NCBI GenBank assembly: GCA_000316135.1
Contig: JH993959.1
Coordinates: forward strand, 1,906-26,080
Length of the DNA stretch: 24,175 bases
Source: Trachipleistophora hominis
Taxonomy: Eukaryota; Microsporidia; Pleistophoridae
Reading direction: 5' to 3'
Shown piece by piece: positions 7,750 through 16,991 of the stretch. A program made the position numbers and the translations under genes. The notes beneath the pieces are model-generated. The model was given only the letters and a program-made list of their open reading frames with translations, was not told the DNA's origin and did not search any database. Positions within the stretch are counted from its first letter, which is position 1, and each line of letters starts with the position of its first letter.

Positions 7750-8782
7750 TATTGCCCTGCACGTACAGCGCGTCTTTAGACACGGTTGTCTGTGCACATA
7801 GAAACGTAAGTGGCTGAACGCTCCGTATCAGAACAAACCCGGCAACGGGGCGTACGCCCACCTCCTCCTCATCCTTCGCATACGATATCGCAACGATGCT
7901 GTCCTGCTCTGCGCTTGTTGGCGTAGCCACACACGTGTTCATTTTTCTCTGGGCGCCCAGCGGCAGGGCACTCGTGGGGGGCACAAACTTTTCACCAACC
8001 GAGTAGATCCTGAGCCGCTCAGACAGTATGAATGGCGTGTACCTGCCCGTCTTACCGTGGAAGTAATTGTAAATGAGCGCGTTGGTCTTCGCTTTCTTTG
8101 TGTAGCCGTGGCACGGCACAAATTCCTTGTTTCGCGATTTTATGGTGTGAAACATTCGTTCATCGCCGACCACAACGAAGTTGTCGCTGCTCTCCTCGTC
8201 CTGCACGACGTTCTCATTCGGAAACACGATCAGGTGCAGATCGTTGTGCTTGGTGTGGCTCAGCACTTTGCTGCTCAGCATGTCGTAGTACTCGCGGTTC
8301 TTTATCTCCGTGTCGCCGTAGAAATAGCACAGCTTCTCGTTCTGCACGTCATCATCGTAGCACACCAGGTTCTCGACCAGCATGGTGCCCATCACACCAG
8401 GAAAGACGAGAAAGCCCTGCGCAGGATCAATCTCGCTTATCAGCACCTTCTTGCCCATACGGACGCACAGGTTGCACAGCGTTTGGAGGAACGTGCACCT
8501 GCCGTGGCCTACCACGTTGTACGTGCCGCTAAGTGTGGATGCAAGATCAAAAATGCGCTCTATGTTGGACGTGCTCGTGTATTGCAGCGCAATGTCATCG
8601 TTTAATTCGACAGTGCACCCGTGGAATGTTGTGAAGAAGAGGGTGCCTGTGAATGTGTATGGGTGGTCGGTGAGCAGCTCTTGGCCGAGAATATCAAGGC
8701 TGCCGGTTACCACTCTCAGCGTGGCGGGCGTCTTGCCGGTCTCTAGGCGTAGCTCATGTAGAGCGGGTACTTGTACTTGCAT
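7730..8782 (-). CDS. CLP1: Pre-mRNA 3'-end processing factor Clp1, P-loop degenerate
   Basis: 350 residues from the ATG at 8782; yeast and animal Clp1 have about 425-445. Clp1 belongs to the polynucleotide 5'-kinase family and works in cleavage factor IA/CFIIm with Pcf11. The N-terminal domain (SLDILGQEL, TFHGCTVELND), the central domain (VGHGRCT then MGKKVLISEIDPAQG at 109-123, then PGVMGTM) and the C-terminal domain (YFHGKTGRYTPF, SERLRIYSVG, VAGFVLIRSV) match in order. The Walker A loop is three residues shorter than the family form, and the lysine is replaced by arginine. The DxxQ motif after the P-loop remains. The central domain is trimmed, which explains the short length. An upstream in-frame GTG at 8788 is not needed; CCC directly precedes the ATG. 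The gene is convergent with the CFT2-like gene. Confidence 0.88.
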   Translation of the reverse strand: MQVQVPALHELRLETGKTPATLRVVTGSLDILGQELLTDHPYTFTGTLFFTTFHGCTVELNDDIALQYTSTSNIERIFDLASTLSGTYNVVGHGRCTFLQTLCNLCVRMGKKVLISEIDPAQGFLVFPGVMGTMLVENLVCYDDDVQNEKLCYFYGDTEIKNREYYDMLSSKVLSHTKHNDLHLIVFPNENVVQDEESSDNFVVVGDERMFHTIKSRNKEFVPCHGYTKKAKTNALIYNYFHGKTGRYTPFILSERLRIYSVGEKFVPPTSALPLGAQRKMNTCVATPTSAEQDSIVAISYAKDEEEVGVRPVAGFVLIRSVQPLTFLCAQTTVSKDALYVQGNIKYSEF

Positions 8783-9011
8783 GGGCACCGCAATTCGCAG
8801 TTTTTTATTTTCTTTGGATCGGTGTTGTTTGTAAATTCGTGTTCTTGTGGTTGCCAGTAATTTGTATTATACGCCTAACATTGGTATGGAGGTATGACAA
8901 ATAAATTCTATTTCATTTCATTATAGCCTAATACGGCCTTAAATTTGGTTTCTTGTGCCGTTACGTGCGTACGGGTCTTACGCTGTTCTATAAATCTTAT
9001 TAATATTAGAA

Positions 9012-9122
9012 ATGTTGGCGCGTAATTCGTGCGAGAGCATCAGCTGGGCAGAGTTGGTGAAGAATGTGGTTGAATTAAGAATTTGGTGTTGTTTTATATT
9101 CTGGATGGGAATAGAAATTTAG
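9012..9122 (+). other. Possible small ORF of 36 codons
   Basis: ATG to TAG, 36 residues, reading MLARNSCESISWAELVKNVV and then a Trp/Phe/Cys-rich hydrophobic tail. It is G+C-richer than its surroundings and divergent from CLP1, about 230 bp from its start. No family is recognised. It could be a small membrane peptide, the relic of a gene start, or chance. Confidence 0.2.
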
Positions 9123-9228
9123 TAATGGCATAATTACAGAACAGATTGGATTGGCATAGATGATCAGAGGATGTGTATGCAATAACAGCACAGTAAAGTG
9201 GTAATTAGAATGTTTTTATAATACGTGC

Positions 9229-9280
9229 CTTCTTCTTAAGAATAAATTTTTAATATTCGTGGAACGTTATTAAGAAGAAG
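9229..9280. repeat. Inverted repeat with 11-bp arms
   Basis: CTTCTTCTTAA at 9229-9239 pairs perfectly with TTAAGAAGAAG at 9270-9280 across a 30-nt spacer. No gene ends nearby, so a terminator role is not supported. It could be terminal repeats of a tiny element or simply a hairpin. Confidence 0.6.
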
Positions 9281-9392
9281 AAAAACACTACGTCCAGACT
9301 TATAGCGAGAAATAGCAATCAGAAAAGAATTTTTGATGCAATATCCATTTCTTTATTCTTCTTTCAATACAAGGCGGGTGTTCCGTTGTAAG

Positions 9393-9505
9393 TAATACTA
9401 AGTTTATTTGCTATTTCAGTTATTCCCACCATATTATACCATTCATAAATAAATCTCTGGCAAGTTACCGCCAACCTTAGCCTCGTAAGGCCTTTGGTTT
9501 ACGGA
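9393..9505 (+). repeat. Dispersed repeat family, copy 1
   Basis: The 67-bp core at 9439-9505 (CCATTCATAAATAAA...GTTACCGCC...GCCTCGTAAGGCC...ACGGA) matches copy 2 at 17778-17844 at 60 of 67 positions by hand count. Differences are mostly transitions. A weaker left part (TAATACTAAGTTTATTT..., TTCAGTTATTCC) is also shared. In this copy CCTTA and TAAGG can form a stem around GCCTCG. No clear target duplication is seen here. Confidence 0.75.
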
Positions 9506-11074
9506 ATGGATGTTCCTCTGCTTCCATCTCGTTTATTAAAGACTTTAACTCACGAATACCAACTAAATATTTTGATATTTCTATCAATCGATTTTAATTC
9601 GTTACTCAGTAACGGATTGAGACTACCAGGCCTTAGCAGTATTTTTTAAGAGAATACTAAATTTGACCATGAACTAAAGGATGAACGGGCCATGGTAGGT
9701 GCTAACGCACAAGGAAGAGCATGTTAAATAGATGTTAGGATGAATGCTGAAAATTAATTAAATGTGTTTCTTCAAAAGAAAGTAGCAGTTTGAATGCGCT
9801 TTTCGAAATACTAAAAGGCGGGTGATTTACTGAAAACAGAACAAATTACCGTTTTTGAAGGAAACTGGTCCGTATAAATTTTAAGAATCTTTAAGTTAAA
9901 CGTTGCACATTATTATTTTAATCTTTTTATCTGGAATTTTTAACCATCATTGACCAGTGATGATGAAAATATTATGACTAGTTAAAAATTAATTTTAGGC
10001 TCTATAAAAGTTTAAAACGTGAGTAAATTGTATTTAATTTTTAAATCTCATGTCATGGGACAGCCATGATGGTTATCACGATTCCCATCAAAAGTCATTA
10101 ACGCTTCATTTTATTATCGTTAATCCATCTCGTTTTAGTCATGAGAAGAGAATACGATGAAGAAAAGGATGAGAGAAGGCTAAGTTTATAAAGGTGAGTT
10201 CCATGAACGTCATCATCCCATATCCCATATTCTGTCTTAAGAAACGAAAACTATACCAATTTTTAGCATCAATTCTTAGTAAAATATAAAGTACCATTAC
10301 AACGTACTCTGTATTACAACAAATGTAACAGCTAAAATAATGCAATTCAATGATGATAAATGTACCGATTATTATTGTTTTGTAAAAATAAATAACTTTG
10401 TTTTTCTTATTTATGGTATTGAGTAGATCTCGTTTGTGAAATAAATTAGAAAAAACATTCTAAAAGAGTCATCTTATAGTCTCTAAAATACATATTTACG
10501 TAGAGAAACAAACTATAAATATTGCAACATGTAAATATATTGGATTTGTTTGTAATAACTCCGTTTGAATTTTTCTCAATAACCAAGAAAATATTGCAAG
10601 CCGATTATAAATTCAAAATAATTCGATCACATGCGTTTTTGAGCTGGATATTCTGCAAATTCTGATTAAAACGTTGAAAATGGTTAGTATCTTGCACTTA
10701 TTATGAAAAATTATTTGTTTATAGTATTCCGTTTACAGATAAAGAAGAATAAAGTATCCATTTATTATTCCATATCATTCATTATAATAAAAAGATAACT
10801 CGCAAGCTGATTGGTCAGTTCGAGAAAAAACAAAAAATATTATTTCTTCTTTTAATTACTATTGATAAGTTGTATATTGCTATAAAATTTCCATCTTCTG
10901 AAAATCACTCAGTGATCATGTATAATCAATATAATTCTGATTGGTCATTGACGCCAACAGAAAATTAATTTTATAACACCTATCAAAAAATTCTGATCAA
11001 CAAGAAATGAATAAAAATGATTAAATTCAGGATAGTTAGACAAATTATGAGCCAAACTAACACTAATTTAAACC

Positions 11075-11093
11075 TTCCGTTTTATAAACGGAA
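11075..11093. repeat. Perfect 8-bp hairpin
   Basis: TTCCGTTT, TAT, AAACGGAA forms an 8-bp stem with a 3-nt loop. It stands alone in the spacer and has no obvious associated transcript. Confidence 0.5.
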
Positions 11094-12373
11094 TAACACA
11101 GCTAGTCTCAATATAATAAGAGAACTTGCTCGCTGACCAGAGGATTGGTTGAAAACAAGTTAGTTACTTCTTAGAGAGTGGTTTTTTCCAATATATGGTA
11201 AAATTTGCAAAATACACGTTTATTCGGAGTTTAAGAGATATATATTTCATATAAAATACGCGAAGGATGCAATGTTTTTGATGTGAATACATGATAATTT
11301 ACACTTTTGGAAATCAAAAAAATAGAAACGTGAACCAGTCAAAAATGATCAAGGATTTAGAATAGGAAAAATTTTATTTAGTAAATAATCCTCTTTAGTT
11401 AATTCGGAGCAAATTTAGTATAGAGCCACTGTTACAAAGGAAGAATAAAGTGGATTGACAAATCACTCAGCGATAAATTTAGCTTTATTGGTAATTCAAT
11501 TATGAGCTAGCTGCTTTATTACATTGATAACACGGAAGTGCAATTTTGTATCGTTTGGTACGTTCTTCGTACTCATTTATTTCGTTTTTATCGATTCAAG
11601 CATTCACAACAAATCAAAGTTTTCTTCATAGATTAAAACGAATAATTTCCAGACGAATGGTATTTCTGTTAAACTTCAATCGCAAATGATTGCAGAGTGT
11701 GTTTTAGATATGATAATCGTACAAAGACATACTTTTTTCTATTTATCATCAAAAACAGCAATAATACTATTTGGTTTATTCGCAAACGGGTTGGCCAACT
11801 TGAGATAGTCTTCCTTTTACTAATATGGTTTTTTATAACGAAATCAAATCACATTCATCAGCATCATAAAAATATTCTCAGTGTGTTGAGCATTGATTTT
11901 ATTTTTGCAAGTGTTAAAATTAAACATACTTTCAAGTAGAAAAACTGTATTTTTGCTAAAATTTTTAGTTATAGGATCCATACAGCGACTAGAAACATGC
12001 ATGTGGTAGCAAAGAAATGAGAAACAAATGTGTCATCTCTAAGAAATACCGTGTGGCAAAATAAAAATTGAGTAGAAAGTAGCTTTCGAATTAACAACAA
12101 AGCAAACATTATAGCTTGAACAAGGATTACACCTATGCTTTCGTTGTAAAGCTGGCAATTTATACATTTATTAAAACTCATAAAAAAATTTTTTAAAGAC
12201 GGCTGAATTATTGGTATGTACTATCACAATGTAGATTCGTAGTATATTAACTTCGCCAACACTTTATAAAGCTCTAATACAACATGGTTATTTTATTAAA
12301 ACGATGGTTAAATGTGCTTATCTGTACGTTTCACTATTAAAGAAGCTTCTGTTTCTTTTTGGTATATGAATCC

Positions 12374-12414
12374 TAAAGTAGTAAATTAGCAGCAAAGTTT
12401 TTGGTTTATATATA
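12374..12414 (+). promoter_or_regulatory. Candidate promoter of the LRR gene: shared 14-mer plus TATA run
   Basis: TAAAGTAGTAAATT (12374-12387) is followed by TATATATA (12407-12414), about 20 bp before the ATG at 12434. The same exact 14-mer and a TATATAT run precede the 907-codon gene. The TATA spacing suits a very short leader. Confidence 0.4.
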
Positions 12415-12433
12415 GAAAAACGCTAAAACTCAT

Positions 12434-15274
12434 ATGTTTTCTATTGCGAAGAAGAAAACTTGCATAGTCATAGGATATATTTTGATATTCTACAGTCCAG
12501 ACAAGTTCTCCGAAAAGGAGTACATAATAATCAAAGACTTGAAGGAAACCCGATTGGAAAAGATTTTTATGTTTTCAGATGTTACAAACTCTGAAATGAA
12601 AGCTTCCATGATAAAAAAGTATGACTACGATGATGAAAAGGACGAATTCGGGCTTTTTAGCGAATTCGATCAACAAGCACATTGTTCAAGTGCGGGTGGT
12701 AGAGAAAGTGCCGACTGTACCATGCGTGAAGAAGATGAGACAAATACAAATTTTGAAACGGCACAAATACGTCCAAACGTGATTTATAAAGCATTAGAAC
12801 TGCCTATAACACTCACATTGTACAGCAAACTGCAAAAGTTAACACCAGAAACTTCGCAAGTCAAATTAGCGAACAATGAAATATATCACTGTTTGATTTA
12901 TTTGCTCTTTATATGGGAAAAACCTGAAATTATTGCATTCATTGTTTGTAATCATCTACAGGACGATCCTACCCTGTATGAATGGTTATTAGCAGGTAAT
13001 ACGGGAACAAACATGAGTCAAGAAGAAATAACCAAGAATAAGGCTGATATATACCGAGCTTTAATGTGCTTGGGAACAATAGTACGTTCAAATATTGAGT
13101 TTATTGTAACGGGTAGGAATTTCGGCGAAGAATCCGCTTGTTCGCGATTTACTACTAATCAAGTGTTACCACGGATGTATTTATTACTAAGCGAACTGAG
13201 AATCGGCATCTTTATTAATTATTTGTCCATGAAAGTTAGATTTCTGGAGGTAAATGATGATCTGCTAGCCGAAAAATTTGAATATTATAAAAACGAATCT
13301 CAACTTGAGGTCCAAATTAATTTTGTACAGCCTTCTCAGGCTTATAGTTCGATGAAAAACATCGATGAAATGTACAGGCAAATGTTCCTTAGCCTAGCAA
13401 ATTCAAAGTTTTTATATCTGGAGAATGTGGTTAAGATTAATTTAAACTTTGGTGAGATCGATTTTACACCTTATTTTGATGTTTTAACGGGTTTAAACAG
13501 TAAGATCGCTGTTATAACATACAAACACCCAAACGGTATTTGTTACAATGCCATACCATCAGCCATAAGTGAAATTAGTGTATCTTTTTTATATAATTTT
13601 TCACAAAATTGTGCGTGTTACTGCTCTGATAAGGTAAGGGAACTATCTATTTCGGACGCAAAAATTCCCTGTAATCTCTCTTTAGGAACCAATACACAGG
13701 TTTTCAAAGCCTATGACATTGAAATATGCTCAGAAGCGGTTCTTGTGTTGGACCATCGGCTAAAATTAGTGAGTATAATGAATGTTAATGGTGATATTGA
13801 ACCGTGTGAAAATGGATGCTACAACACGATTTATCTGCTTAAATCAAAAGGAGGAAATTTCTATTACGAATCAAAAGAAGAAGTAATTTTACGTATCAGT
13901 GGAGCAGAAATAAACAACCTTTTGCTCACAGATGACGTTACTGAGATTATTCTGGATTCGATAACAATAAGCGAAGAAAATCAGCTCAGGTTAAATGTCG
14001 GGTTCAAAAATTTGTCAATTCAGGATTGTTGTGGCAAAATCAACTTTTCAGGATTTATGAACCTTTTCGAACTTACCTTTGTGGAAACTACAGTATTTGT
14101 ATATGAGATTAATAAAGATACACGAAGAACAGAAGTATTGATAGAAAGACTGGCATTAGACAGCGATACAAATATGAATTTACTGTCCGCTTACATAAGG
14201 CTCGTTGCCGTCGATACGTGCGGCCATATTTTGGTTATTAACTGCAAAAATCATTCGAGTTATTTGCATTTAAAATCGTGTGTGGGCAATTTTGTTTTGG
14301 TAGAACCCGAGTCACTCAAAAGATTAAACCTTGAGTTCGATGAAAACGGAAATTTTAGTTTGGATTATGAAGGTGAATTTTCAATGCTTACACATCTTTA
14401 TCTCTCATACAACACACGATACAGAGAACTGGTCGAGAGAATCGTTCGCAGCAGACAAAATCTTGAAGTGTTTGTCTTCTATTGTCCAAGTTTAGATAAT
14501 GCCGAGGAAAGCCAAAATCGTTTGCCTTCTGTGAACGAAGCATCTTCAGTAACAGACGAGAATATTTCTGGCAATCCAAGCGGTGAAGATGGGACAACTC
14601 GATCCGATATTAATGTAGCAGATAGAGCGCTTCATAATGAGATGAATGCTCTTCTCCACCATTTTCTGAGCAATACCAGCGTACAAAATAAGTTAAGGTC
14701 ATTAGATATAACAAACTTTCCAATTATCAACGTAAACTATGAAATGCTCGAAATTTTCACTAATCTGGACACGCTATGTGTTTCTTTCTTTTTTTCTAAT
14801 TTTCATCATATTCTAGAACGACTACCTGCGACAATCATGTCCTTAACCGTAGTTGGTAAAGCAGAAAACCACGGAAAGTATCAAAAAACGAATATTGGTG
14901 CAAGCACTTGTATAAAACTAAGAAGTAACATGGTATTAAGAAAATTACGTATTAATGGCTGTTTTATTGAGAATTTAGAAATGTTTTTGGCGAATTTACC
15001 AATGCGGCTGGAAGTACTATCAGTTAATTTAAGCAAAGTCGAATATAAGAATAGTACATGCTGTTCACCTAAGGTATACATAATCAAACTTGTTCTTAAC
15101 TTCTTCGAAGAATGTCCTCCCGGTTTATTTGATGACGAAGTGGATGAACATGGCAAATTAAGGCATATATTATCCTTCTTATCACAATTTATACATTTCA
15201 AATACACTCATAGTGTGATATGCACCCGTGGAACACAAAGACGTACCATTGACCCGAATATATTTAGTTTTTGA
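12434..15274 (+). CDS. Probable secreted leucine-rich-repeat protein
   Basis: 946 residues, intron-free. The N-terminus (MFSIAKKKTCIVIGYILIFY) has lysines followed by a hydrophobic run, resembling a signal peptide or anchor. From about residue 380 on, the protein shows degenerate leucine-rich-repeat strands spaced roughly every 20-25 residues. Examples are LTHLYLSYN (about 653), LRSLDITNFPI (about 754), LRKLRINGCFIENL (about 836) and LEVLSVNLS (about 860). A Ser/Asn/Asp-rich insert interrupts the array at about 695-735. Large secreted LRR families are known in several microsporidia with bigger genomes, where they may contact host proteins; the role here is an inference. Codon use is much more A+T-rich than in CFT1, CFT2 and CLP1. 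An AATAAA overlaps the stop codon. Confidence 0.7.
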   Translation: MFSIAKKKTCIVIGYILIFYSPDKFSEKEYIIIKDLKETRLEKIFMFSDVTNSEMKASMIKKYDYDDEKDEFGLFSEFDQQAHCSSAGGRESADCTMREEDETNTNFETAQIRPNVIYKALELPITLTLYSKLQKLTPETSQVKLANNEIYHCLIYLLFIWEKPEIIAFIVCNHLQDDPTLYEWLLAGNTGTNMSQEEITKNKADIYRALMCLGTIVRSNIEFIVTGRNFGEESACSRFTTNQVLPRMYLLLSELRIGIFINYLSMKVRFLEVNDDLLAEKFEYYKNESQLEVQINFVQPSQAYSSMKNIDEMYRQMFLSLANSKFLYLENVVKINLNFGEIDFTPYFDVLTGLNSKIAVITYKHPNGICYNAIPSAISEISVSFLYNFSQNCACYCSDKVRELSISDAKIPCNLSLGTNTQVFKAYDIEICSEAVLVLDHRLKLVSIMNVNGDIEPCENGCYNTIYLLKSKGGNFYYESKEEVILRISGAEINNLLLTDDVTEIILDSITISEENQLRLNVGFKNLSIQDCCGKINFSGFMNLFELTFVETTVFVYEINKDTRRTEVLIERLALDSDTNMNLLSAYIRLVAVDTCGHILVINCKNHSSYLHLKSCVGNFVLVEPESLKRLNLEFDENGNFSLDYEGEFSMLTHLYLSYNTRYRELVERIVRSRQNLEVFVFYCPSLDNAEESQNRLPSVNEASSVTDENISGNPSGEDGTTRSDINVADRALHNEMNALLHHFLSNTSVQNKLRSLDITNFPIINVNYEMLEIFTNLDTLCVSFFFSNFHHILERLPATIMSLTVVGKAENHGKYQKTNIGASTCIKLRSNMVLRKLRINGCFIENLEMFLANLPMRLEVLSVNLSKVEYKNSTCCSPKVYIIKLVLNFFEECPPGLFDDEVDEHGKLRHILSFLSQFIHFKYTHSVICTRGTQRRTIDPNIFSF

Positions 15275-15279
15275 ATAAA
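15274..15279 (+). terminator. Possible poly(A) signal overlapping the LRR gene stop
   Basis: The hexamer AATAAA begins with the last base of the TGA stop (TGAATAAA). If used, the 3' UTR would be only a few tens of bases, as is common in microsporidia. Confidence 0.35.
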
Positions 15280-16621
15280 AGCGGATAGAGTTAAAACCAA
15301 ATAGAAATAATCCCGCCGATTAGTGTTAATACCTTTTAGTACTACTTTTAATTAAATTTTAATGTTTGATTCGTTGTGACCAGCCGTTGGCTCTTATGTT
15401 AATATTCATCCCGGTGATACTTAGAGCCATGAATATGATCTATTTTTGAGAACGATCTTTATGTATGATTAACCATGCTCCGTGTTTCTTGCTTATGTAG
15501 AGGTCTCGTCGTGTCAAGGCTAATTTTACTAGCGTGTGTACAATAGGAGTTAAATGATCACTCAGCTAATTCCTCAATTAGTACTTTCTATCAACTAAGG
15601 TCATTAGCATACGATTGTTCTCATGGTAATTAGGTAATCGTTACGATTACCAAAACGTCCATATTAGCTACTGATTTTGCAACATACAAACACAATGCCA
15701 GATCCCTGCAACTTTACACTAATTTAATAATTTCTCCGTCGTGATTAAATGCTTGTTATATCCTGATTTTTACAGTATAATACTTGTGATAAGACGTTTA
15801 TTATGATATATGATTTATTTAATTGTTATTTGCACATTTTTTATAGCAGTAAGTACCGGTGTAGGGCGCTGTTTTACCATAAAATAAATTTGCAATTTAT
15901 TATAATCAGGGCGTTTGATGACGAATTGTCGCTTATTTCACTGTGCGTGGTTATAAAAAACATCCTTGTGTTCAACAGAATACTCAACAAGGTGTTTAAA
16001 AGACTTTTTTGCTTGAAAATCCGTTTAATTAGCACCTCACATTTCCTCGCACACTAAACAGACTTTCCTGGCGCGCTGTGCACCGACCGTGGCCTTGACA
16101 ACCGTTGGTTCATGAAGGTATTTAAAAGATCTTACAGTTTTAATGTTGTGAACGCAATATATGTATGTTCATCCATACATTATAGGCGATTGCTAAAAAA
16201 GAACTTATAGAAAGAAAAAAATGAAATCTATGCCGTAAAAGAAACACGTTATCATTATATAAGTTTTCTTCTTTTGAAACCAAATAATAATCACATCAAT
16301 CGTATGCCGAGTTAGCGATCAAAAACACTAAAATAGATATTTATGGATAAAAATACTTTTAAGATAGTGTTATAATACAACATAACGATTGTTGGCATAA
16401 GAACGGTTTATTAAAATTACAACTATCTGCGTGAAAGTTGAATAAAATAATTTTCTTAATCAATGAATGGCGTATTGAGACAAGGATAAAAATTTAAATG
16501 AGGGGAGTTCTTATGTGATACCATTTAAAAAATGCAGTAATCTATAATTATGAGTGGAAACAAATCATGGCACACTCCAAAATAAACAATCAGATTATTA
16601 TCCTAATATTCGACTAAAAAT
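15275..16621. other. Spacer between the LRR gene and eS26
   Basis: No supported gene is seen. A G+C-richer patch at about 15855-16120 is open in several frames on both strands, including an 84-codon plus-strand ORF starting at 15803. I could not decide on any reading, and it may be a decayed gene. Within it, 16080-16112 (ACCGACCGTGGCC...CCGTTGGTTCATGAA) resembles the core of the dispersed repeat. Confidence 0.5.
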
Positions 16622-16943
16622 TTAATTAACCTTTCCTCTGATCTTTCTTTCCCAATGGCTTCTAACCCTGACGAGCCTGCTATGAACAGCACAGCTCACA
16701 CAATACTGCAGCTTAATATACGTTTTTGGCACCTCATATGTATCATAAACGCTTGCCATCCTGATGTCATCTGCAGCCGCCGCATCGATAAGATTCTTAA
16801 CCTGATATTTCACTATGCATTTATCCTTGGGTACCATTCGTGCACAGTTATCGCATCTTATGTTACCAGGATGTCCTCTGTTTTTCTTAGAGCGTCCGTT
16901 GTTTCGGCGTTTTTTCTCAATTAAAAGTTTGTGCACTTACCAT
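16622..16943 (-). CDS. RPS26: Small-subunit ribosomal protein eS26, with a 25-nt intron
   Basis: Spliced product of 98 residues. In eukaryotes eS26 sits at the mRNA exit channel of the 40S subunit. The sequence begins [16 protein letters not shown] and continues with a zinc site made of C22-x2-C25 and C73-x2-C76. The family motifs [37 protein letters not shown] and VR.RS follow in order. The first exon is only the ATG at 16943-16941; the intron (16940-16916) follows directly, and exon 2 resumes with AAA AAA CGC CGA. An ATG inside the intron (16936) would give six extra unrelated residues and is rejected. ACCCCTCACACAAA precedes the start, a C-rich motif typical of microsporidian ribosomal protein genes. 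It is on its own on the minus strand. Confidence 0.95.
16916..16940 (-). other. 25-nt spliceosomal intron in RPS26
   Basis: On the minus strand the intron begins GTAAGT, contains TTTTAAT near its end as a possible branch site, and ends GAG. It separates the start codon from the rest of the gene. Its length is not a multiple of three, so the gene is read correctly only after removal. Introns this short placed at the very 5' end are a microsporidian feature. Confidence 0.85.
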
Positions 16944-16991
16944 TTTGTGTGAGGGGTACAAATTTTTTTTTAATTTCGTATCGTATTCGAG
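16944..16991. promoter_or_regulatory. RPS26 promoter region with CCCC motif
   Basis: Read on the minus strand, an A-rich tract is followed by GTACCCCTCACACAAAATG. The CCCC lies about 11-14 bases before the start codon, close to where C-rich motifs are reported in microsporidian ribosomal protein genes. The opposite side faces a tiny Cys-rich ORF at 16992. Confidence 0.5.

Larger units (their letters stand above)
8783..12433. other. Long AT-rich spacer between CLP1 and the LRR gene
   Basis: About 3.6 kb with no supported gene. The first 350 bases are less AT-rich and include a 36-codon ORF (9012-9122). The rest contains a dispersed-repeat copy (9393-9505), hairpins at 9229-9280 and 11075-11093, and only short AT-driven ORFs of low-complexity hydrophobic or lysine-rich composition, which I do not call. 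Confidence 0.65.

Noticed and set aside
8783..8788. GTG at 8788 as CLP1 start
   Set aside because: Eukaryotic genes start at ATG; the ATG at 8782 is two codons downstream and needs no alternative start.
8057..8834. Plus-strand ORFs of 144-182 codons opposite CLP1
   Set aside because: Val/His/Arg-rich readings typical of antisense frames; the minus-strand Clp1 match is continuous.
10139..10345. 68-codon minus-strand ORF
   Set aside because: Low-complexity aromatic composition, no upstream motif and no family.
11697..12181. ORFs of 70-80 codons on both strands
   Set aside because: AT-driven, Phe/Ile/Lys-rich, no motif, and their size is expected by chance in this composition.
15803..16057. 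84-codon plus-strand ORF
   Set aside because: Hydrophobic, low-information reading; the opposite strand is also partly open and neither reading is convincing, so it is only mentioned in the spacer entry.
16037..16176. Short minus-strand gene starting at ATG 16176
   Set aside because: A first reading looked coding, but on recounting the frame the ATG runs into a TAA after 14 codons and the open stretch downstream is in another frame.
16916..16936. ATG at 16936 as unspliced start of RPS26
   Set aside because: It adds six residues unrelated to the family, while splicing at a perfect GTAAGT joins the upstream ATG to the conserved KKRRNNGR start.
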